Shown: positions 10,063 through 19,506 of the stretch, piece by piece | Position numbering within the stretch: position 1 is the stretch's first letter | How the letters are laid out: each line of letters starts with the position of its first letter | Source: Argyresthia goedartella | Taxonomy: Eukaryota; Arthropoda; Insecta; Lepidoptera; Argyresthiidae | Reading direction: 5' to 3' | Length of the DNA stretch: 64,000 nt | NCBI GenBank assembly: GCA_949825045.1 | Contig: OX463809.1 | Span: forward strand, 3,623,501-3,687,500 | The notes under the pieces: generated by a model | What the model was told of the DNA's origin: nothing | Database searches by the model: none | What the model saw: only the letters and a program-made list of their open reading frames with translations | Made by a program: the position numbers and the translations under genes

Positions 10063-11778
10063 CTACCGAGGGCCCCCGGGGCCGAAATCTGCCTGTAACC
10101 GATCAGGTATGCAGCTATACGCCAGAGGGTCCCATTGTACAAATGGCCCACGCGCCGGTTCCATTGCCACCCTACGACGCCCCGTAAAGGGGGGTGGGCG
10201 TGAATTCAACCGTGGCCGCTCCATGAGCGGGGGGGACATCACATGTGACCGACGAGGACGAGGCGACGAGCGGGGCGACAACTGAGGCGGCGTCCGAACC
10301 GCACCCGCATAGCTCGAAGGTGTCCCATGCCACCCGCCCGTTACGGCCTGCTCAACACACCCAATGTCGAGCTGAGTCGGATGCTGAGTCGCAACCGAAA
10401 ACTCAGGGCCCCCCATGTAATGATCCTGAGTGCGGCCCTGCACCCTAGTACTGCCCTGTGCACGTGGGGACGTTGGCCCCTGAGTTGCGCTCCGAGTCGC
10501 AAACGAATTCTCAGGGCCCCATGCCGTGTCACCCTGGGTACGGCCCTGTGGTGGCTGTTGGCCGGACCGGTTCATGTACAACAGATTGTTATGGGGCCCA
10601 CCACAATATCCGCACATTTGTGTGCGCGTGCAGTCCCTAGCCATGTGTGGCCCGAGGCACAGGAAACACCAGCTCCGCTGCTTGGCCATCCGGCGCCGTC
10701 CCTGAACCCTAAGTTCCCCGAACTTATTGCAATTGGCCACAGCATGGCCAATCTGCCTACAACATGGGCAGGTCTCACCATGTGGGGTCAATTCACTCAC
10801 AGTCCCATACGACTGCCGGTTGGTGCGGTCCTTCCTCGTCGGAGGGCCCCTACTCACAGCGCTCCTGGCAGCTCTCTGTGGCTCCGAAGGATGGGTGACC
10901 GTCAACCCCAAATTCTCTGCCCGTCGAGCCTCCTCTTCCAAAAATCCGACCAAGTCGGAGAAGGCGGGCAGGTCCTCGGCCGACCTCCTGTGAGACTGTT
11001 CGAAACGAGTCTGCACGTCAGCGGGTAGGCGGGAAAGTACAATGTACAACAGTAGGTACGACCATTCACCAACCGGAAGTCCAAGATTCTCTAGAGCCTT
11101 GGTGACGGACAACAATGGGTTCAAAACCTCCGTCTGTATGGCCCCGACCTTGTTCACAACCGGGATGCTGAACAAACGGTTCAGTTGGGCATCGGCCAAC
11201 CTCCGTTTGTTGTGGTAACGTCTGACCAACAATTGCCTGGCCGTCTCATAGTTACCCTCCGTAACTGTCAAATGAGCGACCAGCTCCCTAGGCTCACCCC
11301 TCAATGCTGCCACCAGCTGAGCCATCTTGACAGACTTGGTAATGTCCGATCGCATGTGCACCAAACTGTCGAACAGATTGATGAAGCTCATCCATTCACC
11401 GGACACGCCGTCAAAGATAGGCATAGTTATGGCAGGTAACCTGGACCCCGATCCCTGATGCGGCAGAGGTGCTTCAATGTCACCACCATGGCTGGACTCG
11501 CGCTGTCTACGTATATCCGCAGCAATCTGCGTGATAGCAGCTGCCATCTCCATATATTGGTCGACATCCCCTATCAACCGTGACAGCCTGTCAGGTGCAC
11601 AACCATCAACTGATTCCGCCTGCGCGGACAATTCGAGCACCCTATTGTAACGTTCCTTAACGTCCATAGACCGCTCCAATACCACATCATGCCTATCTAA
11701 ACGGTCTATCAGACCGTGTGCGGAGGAAAACCATCTGAGTTCCTTAGAAACACCCTTCTGGATTTCAGATAACGACAT
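10063..11778 (-). CDS. BEL/Pao copy A gag, 571 aa
   Basis: Retrotransposon nucleocapsid precursor. The N-terminal region (about residues 1-330) resembles DUF1759 of Pao-type gag (IQKGVSKELRWFSSAHGLID; LVAHLTVTEGNYETARQLLV; VLSRLPADVQTRFEQ). Two or three zinc knuckles follow: CPCCRQIGHAVANC, CFLCLGPHMARDC and CGYCGGPHNN. The C-terminus is proline-, glycine- and arginine-rich. The ORF is intact from a first ATG preceded by a leader of about 530 bp. It stops at TAG directly before the protease region, whereas copy C reads gag into protease in one frame. Copy B carries the C-terminal half of the same gene. Confidence 0.88.
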   Translation of the reverse strand: MSLSEIQKGVSKELRWFSSAHGLIDRLDRHDVVLERSMDVKERYNRVLELSAQAESVDGCAPDRLSRLIGDVDQYMEMAAAITQIAADIRRQRESSHGGDIEAPLPHQGSGSRLPAITMPIFDGVSGEWMSFINLFDSLVHMRSDITKSVKMAQLVAALRGEPRELVAHLTVTEGNYETARQLLVRRYHNKRRLADAQLNRLFSIPVVNKVGAIQTEVLNPLLSVTKALENLGLPVGEWSYLLLYIVLSRLPADVQTRFEQSHRRSAEDLPAFSDLVGFLEEEARRAENLGLTVTHPSEPQRAARSAVSRGPPTRKDRTNRQSYGTVSELTPHGETCPCCRQIGHAVANCNKFGELRVQGRRRMAKQRSWCFLCLGPHMARDCTRTQMCGYCGGPHNNLLYMNRSGQQPPQGRTQGDTAWGPENSFATRSATQGPTSPRAQGSTRVQGRTQDHYMGGPEFSVATQHPTQLDIGCVEQAVTGGWHGTPSSYAGAVRTPPQLSPRSSPRPRRSHVMSPPLMERPRLNSRPPPFTGRRRVAMEPARGPFVQWDPLAYSCIPDRLQADFGPGGPR

Positions 11779-12287
11779 GATCGGAACGATACTTACTCAC
11801 AATTTGCAGTAATTCAATTTTATTGGACCCTCCAGTCTATAACCCAAACGAGGGAACCCTAAACTATAACTTAAACAATGTTGTTTTCCTTAAACAATAG
11901 GAACCGAGTTTTATATCTATATAAATTATATTTATATAGTCAATTATCAAATATTATATCTATATAGTCAATATTAGTTCAAGTTATAAATTGCTATAAA
12001 TTGAAAACAATGTAATAGCCTGCTATCAATAGATGTAACTACCTATGTCAACCAAAACATTCATTCAATAGCATTACTAGACCACTAATAGATTGACTAA
12101 CTGGTAATTCAATGCAAATTTCAATTCAATATCTTACTGTCTACTACCAGCAATAGACTTATAGCTTACAATACTACCAATCTATGTGGATACAGGAACA
12201 ACCAAGTTACTTAACCGCCTATACCTACAGATTGATAGTCCCAAATCGTGCCTTCCTGGAGCCCTTGACGGCTGCAAATCTCAGGAA

Positions 12288-12305
12288 GCCACGCTCTAGC
12301 TACCA
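12288..12305 (-). promoter_or_regulatory. Candidate primer-binding site of BEL/Pao copy A
   Basis: On the minus strand the LTR ends ...GCCTGAACA and, three bases later, the sequence TGGTAGCTAGAGCGTGG begins. A TGG-starting 17-18 mer next to the 5' LTR is where a tRNA primer would anneal. The matching tRNA was not determined. Confidence 0.45.
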
Positions 12306-12308
12306 AAA

Positions 12309-12702
12309 TGTTCAGGCTTCTCAGCACCTAATGACCTCGTAGGGGCCCATCAGCTACGAGGTAGCGTGACGATCAGGTGGCAAGAAGTGATGAACGTCGG
12401 CGATTCACCGAGCTAAAGTTATGTGGGGTAGATCTAACCTGGTCTGTGCTTCGGACCCGTCAACCTCCTGTCTCTCTGCAAGGCCCGGGCGCGCCCTAGG
12501 CTCTTCTTGGTAGACAGGTTCTTCAGCCAACCAGGTATGACTGGCGGGCCAGCGTCAATGTGCACAGTGGTCCAACACAGGTTATGTTCTACGTGGCAAA
12601 TACAAATCGGGCACGAAAATCCGAACTTTATCTGGTTCGAGAGACAACTGCACACTCAGCTATATTAACAATCCTGAGGGAATCCCGAATACATTCCAGA
12701 TG
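12309..12702 (-). repeat. Probable 5' LTR of BEL/Pao copy A
   Basis: The inner border is TGTTCAGGC... at 12309 (read on minus as ...GCCTGAACA). The part 12456-12702 is repeated in inverted orientation at 27954-28198, where it would be the remnant of the 3' LTR of copy B. The outer border is set only by where that similarity ends (CATCTGG at 12702). About 394 bp. It is expected to carry promoter and polyadenylation signals. Confidence 0.6.
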
Positions 12703-12854
12703 GCCTGCGATTTAATTTCAATACCCTAACCAAAACGCGTTTACATTGCGAGGGCTTTCGTCTGTCAGTCCTCAAAAACTGCCTGATTGACAGCTAACGT
12801 CAAAATTAAAATGACCGTTCAGAAACCATCGATCGAATATCGATTTGGAATCGA
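12703..12854. other. Short spacer between BEL copy A and Jockey-1
   Basis: About 150 bp of non-coding DNA with CATCGATCGAATATCGATTT just before the Jockey-1 start. It could be old target DNA or a leader. No feature is assigned. Confidence 0.3.
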
Positions 12855-15668
12855 ACAATGCATGAGCCGCTCAGGGTCGTCCACTGGAACGCGCAGTCGC
12901 TGACAGGGAAGAAGCGGCTGCTCCACGTGTTCCTGAGGGACTACCGCGTGGACGTGATGCTCATCAGCGAGACACACCTAGCCGGAAGCGACAAGCTGTC
13001 GCTGCCCGGCTACATCGTCTACCGCAAGGACGAGAAGACCTCCAGCGGCCGAACCTTTCGAGGCTTGGCAGTCATCGTCGGCAGGAAGATCGTCCACCAG
13101 CTCGTCGACGCCCAGGAGTATTCATCCCTGTATGCTTTGGGCGTCGACCTCCAGGTCGCCGGCGAGGTGCTGCGACTCTACGCCGCCTACAAGCCCCCCA
13201 GTACACCAATCCGCACCGCCGAGCTACGGGGGCTGCTACAGTCGCCGCACCCGACACTTGTCGCCGGCGACCTCAACGCCAAGCACACCGCCTGGAACTC
13301 CACCAGGGTGTGCCCAGCTGGACGCGCCATCCATGCCGACTCCGTGAGCCACAACTACGACGTCATCGGTCCCGACGAGCCCACACACTTCGACACGCGG
13401 GCCGGATGGGACATCATCGACGTCGTGGTCGTCAGAGGTCTCCGGACACCGCCGAGCCAGGAGGTTCTCCCTGACCTCCCTTCGGACCACAGGCCTGTTC
13501 TTCTCGTCCTGGCGGATCTACCCACCCGGGTATCTCCGCCAGCATCACGTCGCCGCTACCAGTGGGGCGCCTTCACCGCCGCCCTTGACCAACCCTCCAC
13601 CAGTTGCCCCGTCAACCAGCCGGAAGACGTTCACCGCCTGGCATCGCTGCTAACCACCCAGATCCGAGACGCGCTCGACCTATTATCGCACACCGTAGCT
13701 CGCGGGGGGAAGCCCTCTCCTCTTCGTGCTGAGCTACGCGCACTCATCTGCGATAAGCGCGCTCTCCGGAAGCAGTGGCAGCAAACCCGCTGCCCCACGA
13801 TGAAGACCAGGCTCAACGCCATGACGGCAGAGCTGAAGCGCCAACTTGACCTCCACGCCGGAGAATCTTGGGAACGCCACGTCGAGTCCATAGGCGACCA
13901 CGTCCCCTCCGTGCATCGCCTGTGCCGGGCTTTGTCGACCACTCCTGCTCCTGTTCGACCAATCCTGGGCAGCGACGGCCTACCAAGATTCCGAGCCCAA
14001 GACCGCGCGGAGATCTTCGCCGAATGCCTCGAGAAGCAGTTCAAGCCGAACCCAACGGATGATGTGGAGCACGTCGCAACAGTCGAGAGACACCTGCGAG
14101 AGTACTTCGCCACGCCGATAGCTCCCGAAGAGGACCCAATCGTCGTCACGCCCGGCCAGATTGTGCGTGCATTCCGACGTACCAAGCCCAGGAAAGCCCC
14201 GGGCGCAGACCGAATACCCAACACGGCGCTGTTACATTTGCCGCCACGCACTGTGGCGGCCGTTACGCGCCTGCTTAACGGTATCTTGCGCACGGGTCAC
14301 TTTCCAACCCAATGGAAGGAGGGCTTGGTCATCATGTTGCCCAAGCCGGGCAAGGACACCAAGCTGCCTGAGAGCTATTGGCCGATCACCCTACTGAGCA
14401 CCATCTCAAAGGTGTTTGAGAAGCTCCTGTTAGCGAAGTTACTGCCCCACATCCAGCCGCGCCCGGAACAGTTCGGCTTCAGGCCCGAGCATTCTACGAC
14501 GCTTCAGCTCACCAGAGTACTGAATGACATGACGGTCTGTTTGAACAAAAAAGAATACACTGTCGCAGTACTTCTGGATATGGAGAAGGCGTTCGACAGA
14601 GTATGGCACGAGGGGTTGCTGTACAAGCTGTCGACGTCCCCTGCCCCAAGAATAACGGTCAAGACAATCGCCTCTTTCCTGAAGAATCGCCGCTTCCGAG
14701 TAATGGTGGAAGACGCCGTCTCCGAGGAACATCCCGTCGCAGCCGGCGTCCCCCAGGGCTCTTGCCTGTCTCCCGCCTGCTACGCCCGATACACGGACGA
14801 CATCCCCGTCGGGCCGGGTGCCCAGCTGGCACTCTTTGCAGACGACGCAGCCTACTATGCGTCGTCGTTCCAGGCTCCGCACGCTGCCATCAAACTGCAG
14901 CGCACCCTGGACATCTTGCCCGACTGGCTCGCCAAGTGGCGACTGTCCGTCAATGTTGGGAAAACGCAGGCGCTCATCACAGGCCAGAGTCTCCTTCCAC
15001 CATCGCTCCAGCTCCAGGGACAGCACATCGAGTGGTCTTCGCAGGTGAAGTACCTGGGAGTGACCATTGATCGCCGGCTCACCATGAAGCAACACGTCGA
15101 CAACGTCGTCAGCCAGGTCAAGGTGGCACGCGCCAAGCTGCGTCCACTTTTCGACTCCAGCCTCCCTCTGAGGGCGAAGCTCGGGATCTACAAGACCTAT
15201 GTGAGATCCCGCCTCACCTACGCGGCTCCGGCATGGTACGCCCTGTGCTCGGAGACGAACAAATGGAGACTCCGAGCCCAAGAGAACCTCTCTCTGCGTA
15301 CCATCGTCGGCGCCCCCCGCTACGTGAGGAACGCTACAATCCAGAGGGACCTAAGATGGGAAACCGTGGACCAGTTTGTCCAGAGGCTGGCGAAGGGCAT
15401 GTTCGCGCGTGCGGATGCATCACTCCTTCCGCACATCGCCGAACTGGCGCCGCACCACGCGCGCCCGCCCGACCGCCGCCACCTGCCACGCGACCTGGTT
15501 GCCTAGCCGGCGATCACCCACTGCATACCAGCGCCACAAGAAGACCACCGCCCGCAGGGGCCATCCGATGACCTGTCCACAGGAGTGGACAGAGGCGATT
15601 CTTCGGGAAGAGGTCCATCGACCTGACCCCGACTCCCCACGCCCCAGAAGGGGTGCGTGAGAAGATTA
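12855..15668 (+). mobile_element. Jockey-1: non-LTR retrotransposon, 5'-truncated, ORF2 intact
   Basis: Similarity to Jockey-2 begins exactly at CAATGCATGAG (12855), the ORF1/ORF2 overlap point of the family, so ORF1 is missing by 5' truncation. ORF2 runs 12858-15506, then a short 3' UTR ending near GGGTGCGTGAGAAGATTA. The next bases open into a different Jockey ORF1 (Jockey-2), giving a head-to-tail arrangement. No clear target duplication was identified. Confidence 0.85.
12858..15506 (+). CDS. Jockey-1 ORF2: endonuclease plus reverse transcriptase, 882 aa
   Basis: Target-primed reverse transcription enzyme of a Jockey-clade LINE. The N-terminal apurinic-like endonuclease (about residues 1-220) shows N11 in HWNAQSL, E38 in ISETHLAG, GDLNAKH at 137-143 and SDHRPV at 209-214. 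The reverse transcriptase spans about 430-720: PITLLSTISKVFEKLLL, VLLDMEKAFDRVWHEGL, GVPQGSCLSPACYARY and the catalytic FADD at 660-663. The C-terminal region is typical of the clade. There are no internal stops. A Trp replaces the usual Arg in SYWPITLL, which may weaken activity. The ATG is the family start, as it overlaps the ORF1 stop (ATGCATGA) in Jockey-2. Large antisense ORFs here are composition shadows. Confidence 0.92.
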   Translation: MHEPLRVVHWNAQSLTGKKRLLHVFLRDYRVDVMLISETHLAGSDKLSLPGYIVYRKDEKTSSGRTFRGLAVIVGRKIVHQLVDAQEYSSLYALGVDLQVAGEVLRLYAAYKPPSTPIRTAELRGLLQSPHPTLVAGDLNAKHTAWNSTRVCPAGRAIHADSVSHNYDVIGPDEPTHFDTRAGWDIIDVVVVRGLRTPPSQEVLPDLPSDHRPVLLVLADLPTRVSPPASRRRYQWGAFTAALDQPSTSCPVNQPEDVHRLASLLTTQIRDALDLLSHTVARGGKPSPLRAELRALICDKRALRKQWQQTRCPTMKTRLNAMTAELKRQLDLHAGESWERHVESIGDHVPSVHRLCRALSTTPAPVRPILGSDGLPRFRAQDRAEIFAECLEKQFKPNPTDDVEHVATVERHLREYFATPIAPEEDPIVVTPGQIVRAFRRTKPRKAPGADRIPNTALLHLPPRTVAAVTRLLNGILRTGHFPTQWKEGLVIMLPKPGKDTKLPESYWPITLLSTISKVFEKLLLAKLLPHIQPRPEQFGFRPEHSTTLQLTRVLNDMTVCLNKKEYTVAVLLDMEKAFDRVWHEGLLYKLSTSPAPRITVKTIASFLKNRRFRVMVEDAVSEEHPVAAGVPQGSCLSPACYARYTDDIPVGPGAQLALFADDAAYYASSFQAPHAAIKLQRTLDILPDWLAKWRLSVNVGKTQALITGQSLLPPSLQLQGQHIEWSSQVKYLGVTIDRRLTMKQHVDNVVSQVKVARAKLRPLFDSSLPLRAKLGIYKTYVRSRLTYAAPAWYALCSETNKWRLRAQENLSLRTIVGAPRYVRNATIQRDLRWETVDQFVQRLAKGMFARADASLLPHIAELAPHHARPPDRRHLPRDLVA

Positions 15669-16296
15669 TGAAGCAAAGAGCAAGGCCGCCACCGCGCCCG
15701 CAAACACGTCCGCCGCCGCGCCCGCAACAAGGCCCGCCCGCCCAATGCCACCCGCCTCTACCGCCGCGCAGAACGCAGCCGCGACCGCCACCGCCACCGC
15801 TGCCCCATCGGGAGACGCTGCGCCGAAGCAGCCCCGCCAGCCGCGCTATCCGCCCCTCATAGTGGAGGCCCTACCTAACTGGGCCGACCACTTCAAGGAG
15901 ATAGCCAGCGAGCTCGGCCGGGCTCCCAGTGCGCGTGCCTACCAAAAGGGTGTGCGCTTCACCCCCACGGCCGACGACGAGTACCGGCTTGTACAGCGCT
16001 ATCTGTGCAGGCTGGAAAAGGACCATGGAGTTCGGTGGTTCTCCTACTCGCTGCCGGCTGACAAGACCCAGAAGGTGGCGATCCGCGGGCTGCCTTCCAA
16101 CACCACGCCGGAGGAGATCGTCGCGGCGCTTGCAGAGGTCGGTGTGGAGGCCGAGTACTGCAAGCAGATCCGGGCGCGCAAGGGGCGCCCCGGCTGCATC
16201 TTCTTCGCGTCCCTGCGGAAGAACCCCGACCGTGCCCCCGGTGCAGTATATGAGATCTCGGAGCTCATGTACATGCCGGGGGTGAAGATCGAGTCA
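15669..16296 (+). pseudogene. Jockey-2 ORF1, N-terminal part (PRE_C2HC region)
   Basis: Nucleic-acid-binding ORF1 protein of a Jockey LINE. An Ala/Pro/Thr-rich leader is followed by the conserved block RFTPTADDEYRLVQRYL, the core VRWFSYSLPADKTQKVAIRGLP and GRPGCIFFASLRKNPDRAPG, which is the PRE_C2HC/RNA-recognition-like domain that precedes the zinc knuckles. The frame is open from about 15661 and the longest ATG-started ORF begins at 15745. After GVKIE (16294-16296) it runs into SKVKCFICET and a stop, which belongs to the inserted minus-strand element. The zinc knuckles are found at 31220 onward. Confidence 0.85.
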
Positions 16297-16555
16297 AAAG
16301 TCAAGTGTTTTATTTGTGAAACATAGGTGATGGCTGCATAAATACAGAGATGTTCTTACTTTTTCAAACAAGTTTGGGTTATTTTTTACGAACATTACCA
16401 TTTCTAAAATGTAAAGAGAAGGCATTGTCAAGATGTGTAGATTTTTAAAATGCGATACACAACTATCGGTTTGTTTAAGACTACGCATTGCTCTGATACA
16501 TCTTTTTTGGGCTTTGAACACCGCCTCCTTATTTGTAGAATTTCCCCAGAAAATA
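16297..16555 (-). pseudogene. CR1-like element, C-terminal RT-adjacent domain
   Basis: The minus strand reads FWGNSTNKEAVFKAQKRCIRAM, then FKNLHILTMPSLYILEMVMFVKNN, the conserved segment found downstream of the reverse transcriptase in CR1/Jockey-superfamily LINEs. It is separated from the preceding YHGLVASTLRYGII motif by the SINE at about 16556-16815. No function remains. Confidence 0.7.
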
Positions 16556-16815
16556 ATAATAATAATAATAATACCTTGGACACTATTTACACACATTGAT
16601 CTAGCCCCAAACTAGGATTCCCTGTATATTGGGTACTAGACAACGATACACATACTTATATAGATAAATATTATACTTAGATAGATAAACAACCATGACT
16701 AGGGTACAAACATCCGTTCTCATCAAACGAATATTTTCCCCCACCGGGACTCGAACCCGGGACCCTTGGATTCGTAGACAGGGTCACTGCCGATTCGGTC
16801 ATTCGGGTCGTTGCC
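16556..16815 (-). mobile_element. tRNA-derived SINE, copy 1
   Basis: On the minus strand a tRNA-like head begins near 16815 with an A-box-like ATGACCGAATCGGCAGTG and a perfect B box GGTTCGAGTCC (plus-strand GGACTCGAACC at 16747-16757). A body follows with GTATCGTTGTCTAGTACCCA and TAGTTTGGGGCTAGATCAA, then a (TATTATT)n tail at 16556-16571. The insertion splits the codons of GIIF|WGN in a CR1-like RT. AAAT(GAT) at the right and AAAT at the left suggest a short target duplication. A second copy lies at 53658-53910. It is not a working tRNA gene. Confidence 0.85.
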
Positions 16816-17258
16816 AAATGATGCCGTAGCGTAAAGTGGACGCTACAAGACCATGGTATGCAGTTTTACAGCGTCGGTACTAGCTTTCTTTGTCAGTTTA
16901 TGCAGAGCATAGGCATACTGGTTCAATTTTAGGCACACTTGCTCAGTATGTGAATTCCATGACATGTGGTTATCTATATTTACTCCTAGAAACTTGGTAG
17001 AAGAAACTGATTCAATCATCGTCCCTTCATAATTACAAAAAATTGGTAAAGGCAGTTTACGTTGATAAAAGTGCATGATTTTCGTTTTATCAAGATTAAT
17101 TAATAAATTATTTACATTTAGCCATTCAATTATGTCCTTTACAGTATTATTAATCTCCATTCATAATCATGAACGTCATCATGTTTAATAATAACCGTGC
17201 TGTCATCAGCAAATAATACCATAGGATGTTTGACGTGCCGGGGAAGGTCGTTAATATA
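16816..17258 (-). pseudogene. CR1-like element, RT segment with FADD box
   Basis: From 17258 downward the minus strand reads [21 protein letters not shown], containing the catalytic FADD. It continues as DIIEWLNVNNLLINLDKTKIMHF and STKFLGVNIDNHMSWNSH, standard reverse transcriptase motifs 5-7 of CR1/Jockey LINEs. The 5' continuation of this RT ([24 protein letters not shown]) is at 29838-30048. A frameshift lies near 16850, before the SINE. Confidence 0.75.
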
Positions 17259-17284
17259 TGAATGAATGAATGAATGAATGAATG
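17259..17284 (-). repeat. (CATT)n 3' tail
   Basis: About six TGAA units on the plus strand directly follow the left copy of the 25-bp target duplication. Read on the minus strand they form the simple-repeat 3' end of the inserted non-LTR element. Confidence 0.7.
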
Positions 17285-17651
17285 GTGCTTCTCCAGCCAG
17301 GGTTCTAAACCTGTTCCGGTCTTTCGGCCGGCATACCAGAGGGCACGAGTTTTGAGGGGGGGGCGGAATGACCTGCTCTATAGGAGGGGAAGGATAGTGA
17401 ATTAAATCGACCGACTCTTCAGCCTGAAGCCAATATAGGATATGTGGAATGGGGAGGATGTGGGATTTGGAGAGCAGCTGTGATTTTCTTCAAGTTCTTG
17501 TTTTCCTTCTATTTTCAGTTATTGTTATTAGTTGAGTTTCCTGAGTCGTGTTCGTTTGGGTTATCCGGTAAGTTCCCAGTTTCGCTTTCGCTGTCTGTTT
17601 CTGGAATACGGTATATGTGCCTCTAGGCCATCCTGACTTCGTCCCTGTTGT
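17285..17651 (-). other. 3' end region of the inserted non-LTR element
   Basis: An open minus frame at 17678-17490 reads SGWPRGTYTVFQKQTAKAKL..., which may be the last residues of the element's ORF2, followed by a 3' UTR. No domain is recognised. The border at about 17651 is where similarity to BEL copy A starts. Confidence 0.35.
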
Positions 17652-18657
17652 GTGATGGTCGTACTTACTGTTGTACATTGTACTTTCCCGCCTACCCGCT
17701 GACGTGCAGACTCGTTTCGAACAGTCTCACAGGAGGTCGGCCGAGGACCCGCCCGCCTTCTCCGACTTGGTCGGATTTTTGGAAGAGGAGGCTCGACGGG
17801 CAGAGAATTTGGGGTTGACGGTCACCCATCCTTCGGACCCACAGAGAGCTGCCGGGAGCGCTGTGAGTAGGGGCCCTCCGACGAGGAAGGACCGCACCAA
17901 CCGGCAGTCATATGGGACTGTTTGTGCATTGACCCCACATGGTGAGACCTGCCCATGTTGTAGGCAGATTGGCCATGCTGTGGCCAATTGCAATAAGTTC
18001 GGGGAACTTGGGGTTCAGGGACGGCGCCGGATGGCCAAGCAGCGGAGCTGGTGTTTCCTGTGCCTCGGGCCACACATGGCTAGGGACTGCACGCGCACAC
18101 AAATGTGCGGATATTGTGGTGGGCCCCATAACAATCTGTTGTGCATGAACCGGTCCGGCCAACAGCCACCACAGGGCCGTACCCAGGGTGACACGGCATG
18201 GGGCCCTGAGAATTCGTTTGCGACTCGGAGCGCAACTCAGGGGCCAACGTCCCCACGTGCACAGGGCAGTACTAGGGTGCAGGGCCGCACTCAGGATCAT
18301 TACATGGGGGGCCCTGAGTTTTCGGTTGCGACTCAGCATCCGACTCAGCTCGACATTGGGTGTGTTGAGCAGGCCGTAACGGGCGGGTGGCATGGGACAC
18401 CTTCGAGCTATGCGGGTGCGGTTCGGACGCCGCCTCAGTTGTCGCCCCGCTCGTCGCCTCGTCCTCGTCGGTCACATGTGATGTCCCCCCCGCTCATGGA
18501 GCGGCCACGGTTGAATTCACGCCCACCCCCCTTTACGGGGCGTCGTAGGGTGGCAATGGAACCGGCGCGTGGGCCATTTGTACAATGGGACCCTCTGGCG
18601 TATAGCTGCATACCTGATCGGTTACAGGCAGATTTCGGCCCCGGGGGCCCTCGGTAG
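17652..18657 (+). pseudogene. BEL/Pao copy B gag, N-terminally truncated
   Basis: The C-terminal 60% of gag, matching copy A from VLSRLPADVQTRFEQSHRR onward, with the same zinc knuckles (CPCCRQIGHAVANC, CFLCLGPHMARDC, CGYCGGPHNN) and the same terminal TAG after GPGGPR. A few substitutions distinguish it from copy A, for example LLCMN versus LLYMN. The ATG at 17671 is incidental. Confidence 0.85.
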
Positions 18658-19506
18658 GAATTTGCGGCCCAACAATTTGTTGCCCCCCAACCGGAGACGG
18701 TGGTGTTACCGATCGCCTCTGTGCTTGTTTGGGATTTGGCGGGCAACCCAACATACGTTCGCGCCCTATTAGATTCTGGAGTTTAGGGCTGCATTGTATC
18801 GAATGATTTAGCAAAATGGTTGGGCCTCAAGGTAAATAGGTATAATAAATCAATACGGGGCGTGGGGAATGTTACGGTTACGAATGTAGTTGGTCAATCG
18901 GTGATCACGTTCTCTCCACGTTATGACATTTTGACAAAAACATCCGTGCAAGCTTTAGTAATGACGCATGTCATGGGCAGACACCCCTTGGTGAAGTTGA
19001 ATCCGGCCGTTCGATTCCTGACATCAGGACTCAAGTTGGCGGATCCCGATTTTGACACTCCAGCCCCGGTCGACCTGCTACTGGGAGCAGACGTTCTGGG
19101 TAGGTTTCTGTTGTCGGATCGGCGAGTTCTTCAGCCGGACGGGTCGATTGCTGTGGATACTAAGTTTGGTCACGTGATCATGGGTCCGGCATTGCCAATG
19201 GTTAGGCCTGCCGAGTCAGATGGCATACTTATTGGCTCAGCGTTGTCAGACGCTATCCAACGTTTCTGGGAGATAGAGGAACCTCCCACCGTTCGTCGAG
19301 TCGACGCAGACGAAGAAGAGTGCGAGTTGTTTTACCAGAATAGTACTGGTCGCCTTCGTTCTGGTCGTTTTGTAACTCGACTGCCTTTCAGGGCCGATCG
19401 ACCGCCACTAGGAGAATCTAGGAAGATGGCCGAGACGAGATTGATGTCGATGGAGCGTAGGATGTCAAGGGACGCCGTATTATACAAAAATACGTCGATT
19501 TCATGA
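18658..19506 (+). pseudogene. BEL/Pao copy B aspartic protease
   Basis: Same layout as copy A: the DSG active site at about 18774-18782, then a TAG stop, then an open frame through PVDLLLGADVLGRFLL to 19506. The A-run deletion that shifts protease against RT is also shared. It differs from copy A at single residues such as GPALPMV versus GPVLPMV. Confidence 0.82.

Larger units (their letters stand above)
6360..12702 (-). mobile_element. BEL/Pao LTR retrotransposon, copy A, 3'-truncated
   Basis: Order on the minus strand: 5' LTR (about 12702-12309), leader, gag (11778-10063), aspartic protease (about 10060-9214), reverse transcriptase (9217-8366), RNase H and integrase zinc region (about 8365-7025), integrase core (7121-about 6400). 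That order and the gag/protease motif style are BEL/Pao. Homology to the pol C-terminus stops near 6340-6380, where unrelated sequence with a GCGCGCC/GGCGCGC palindrome and a poly-T/poly-A tract takes over, so the pol end and 3' LTR are missing. The segment 6876-11065 is nearly identical to 17652-21831 in the opposite orientation. Several stops and frameshifts make it non-autonomous. Confidence 0.9.

Noticed and set aside
10327..11028. 233-aa plus-strand ORF opposite BEL copy A gag
   Set aside because: Mirror of the gag zinc-knuckle region; the same shadow occurs opposite copy B.
13631..15281. Long minus-strand ORFs opposite Jockey-1 ORF2 (220 and 280 aa)
   Set aside because: GC-rich antisense shadows of the RT gene; no domain, and the plus frame is fully explained.
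15669..16326. ORF1 fragment as part of Jockey-1
   Set aside because: In this family ORF1 lies upstream of ORF2 and the Jockey-1 3' UTR ends first; the fragment continues at 31220 instead.
16730..16815. A tRNA gene
   Set aside because: The A and B boxes are there but the cloverleaf is not kept, and the tRNA-like part is fused to a SINE body with a second copy at 53658-53910.
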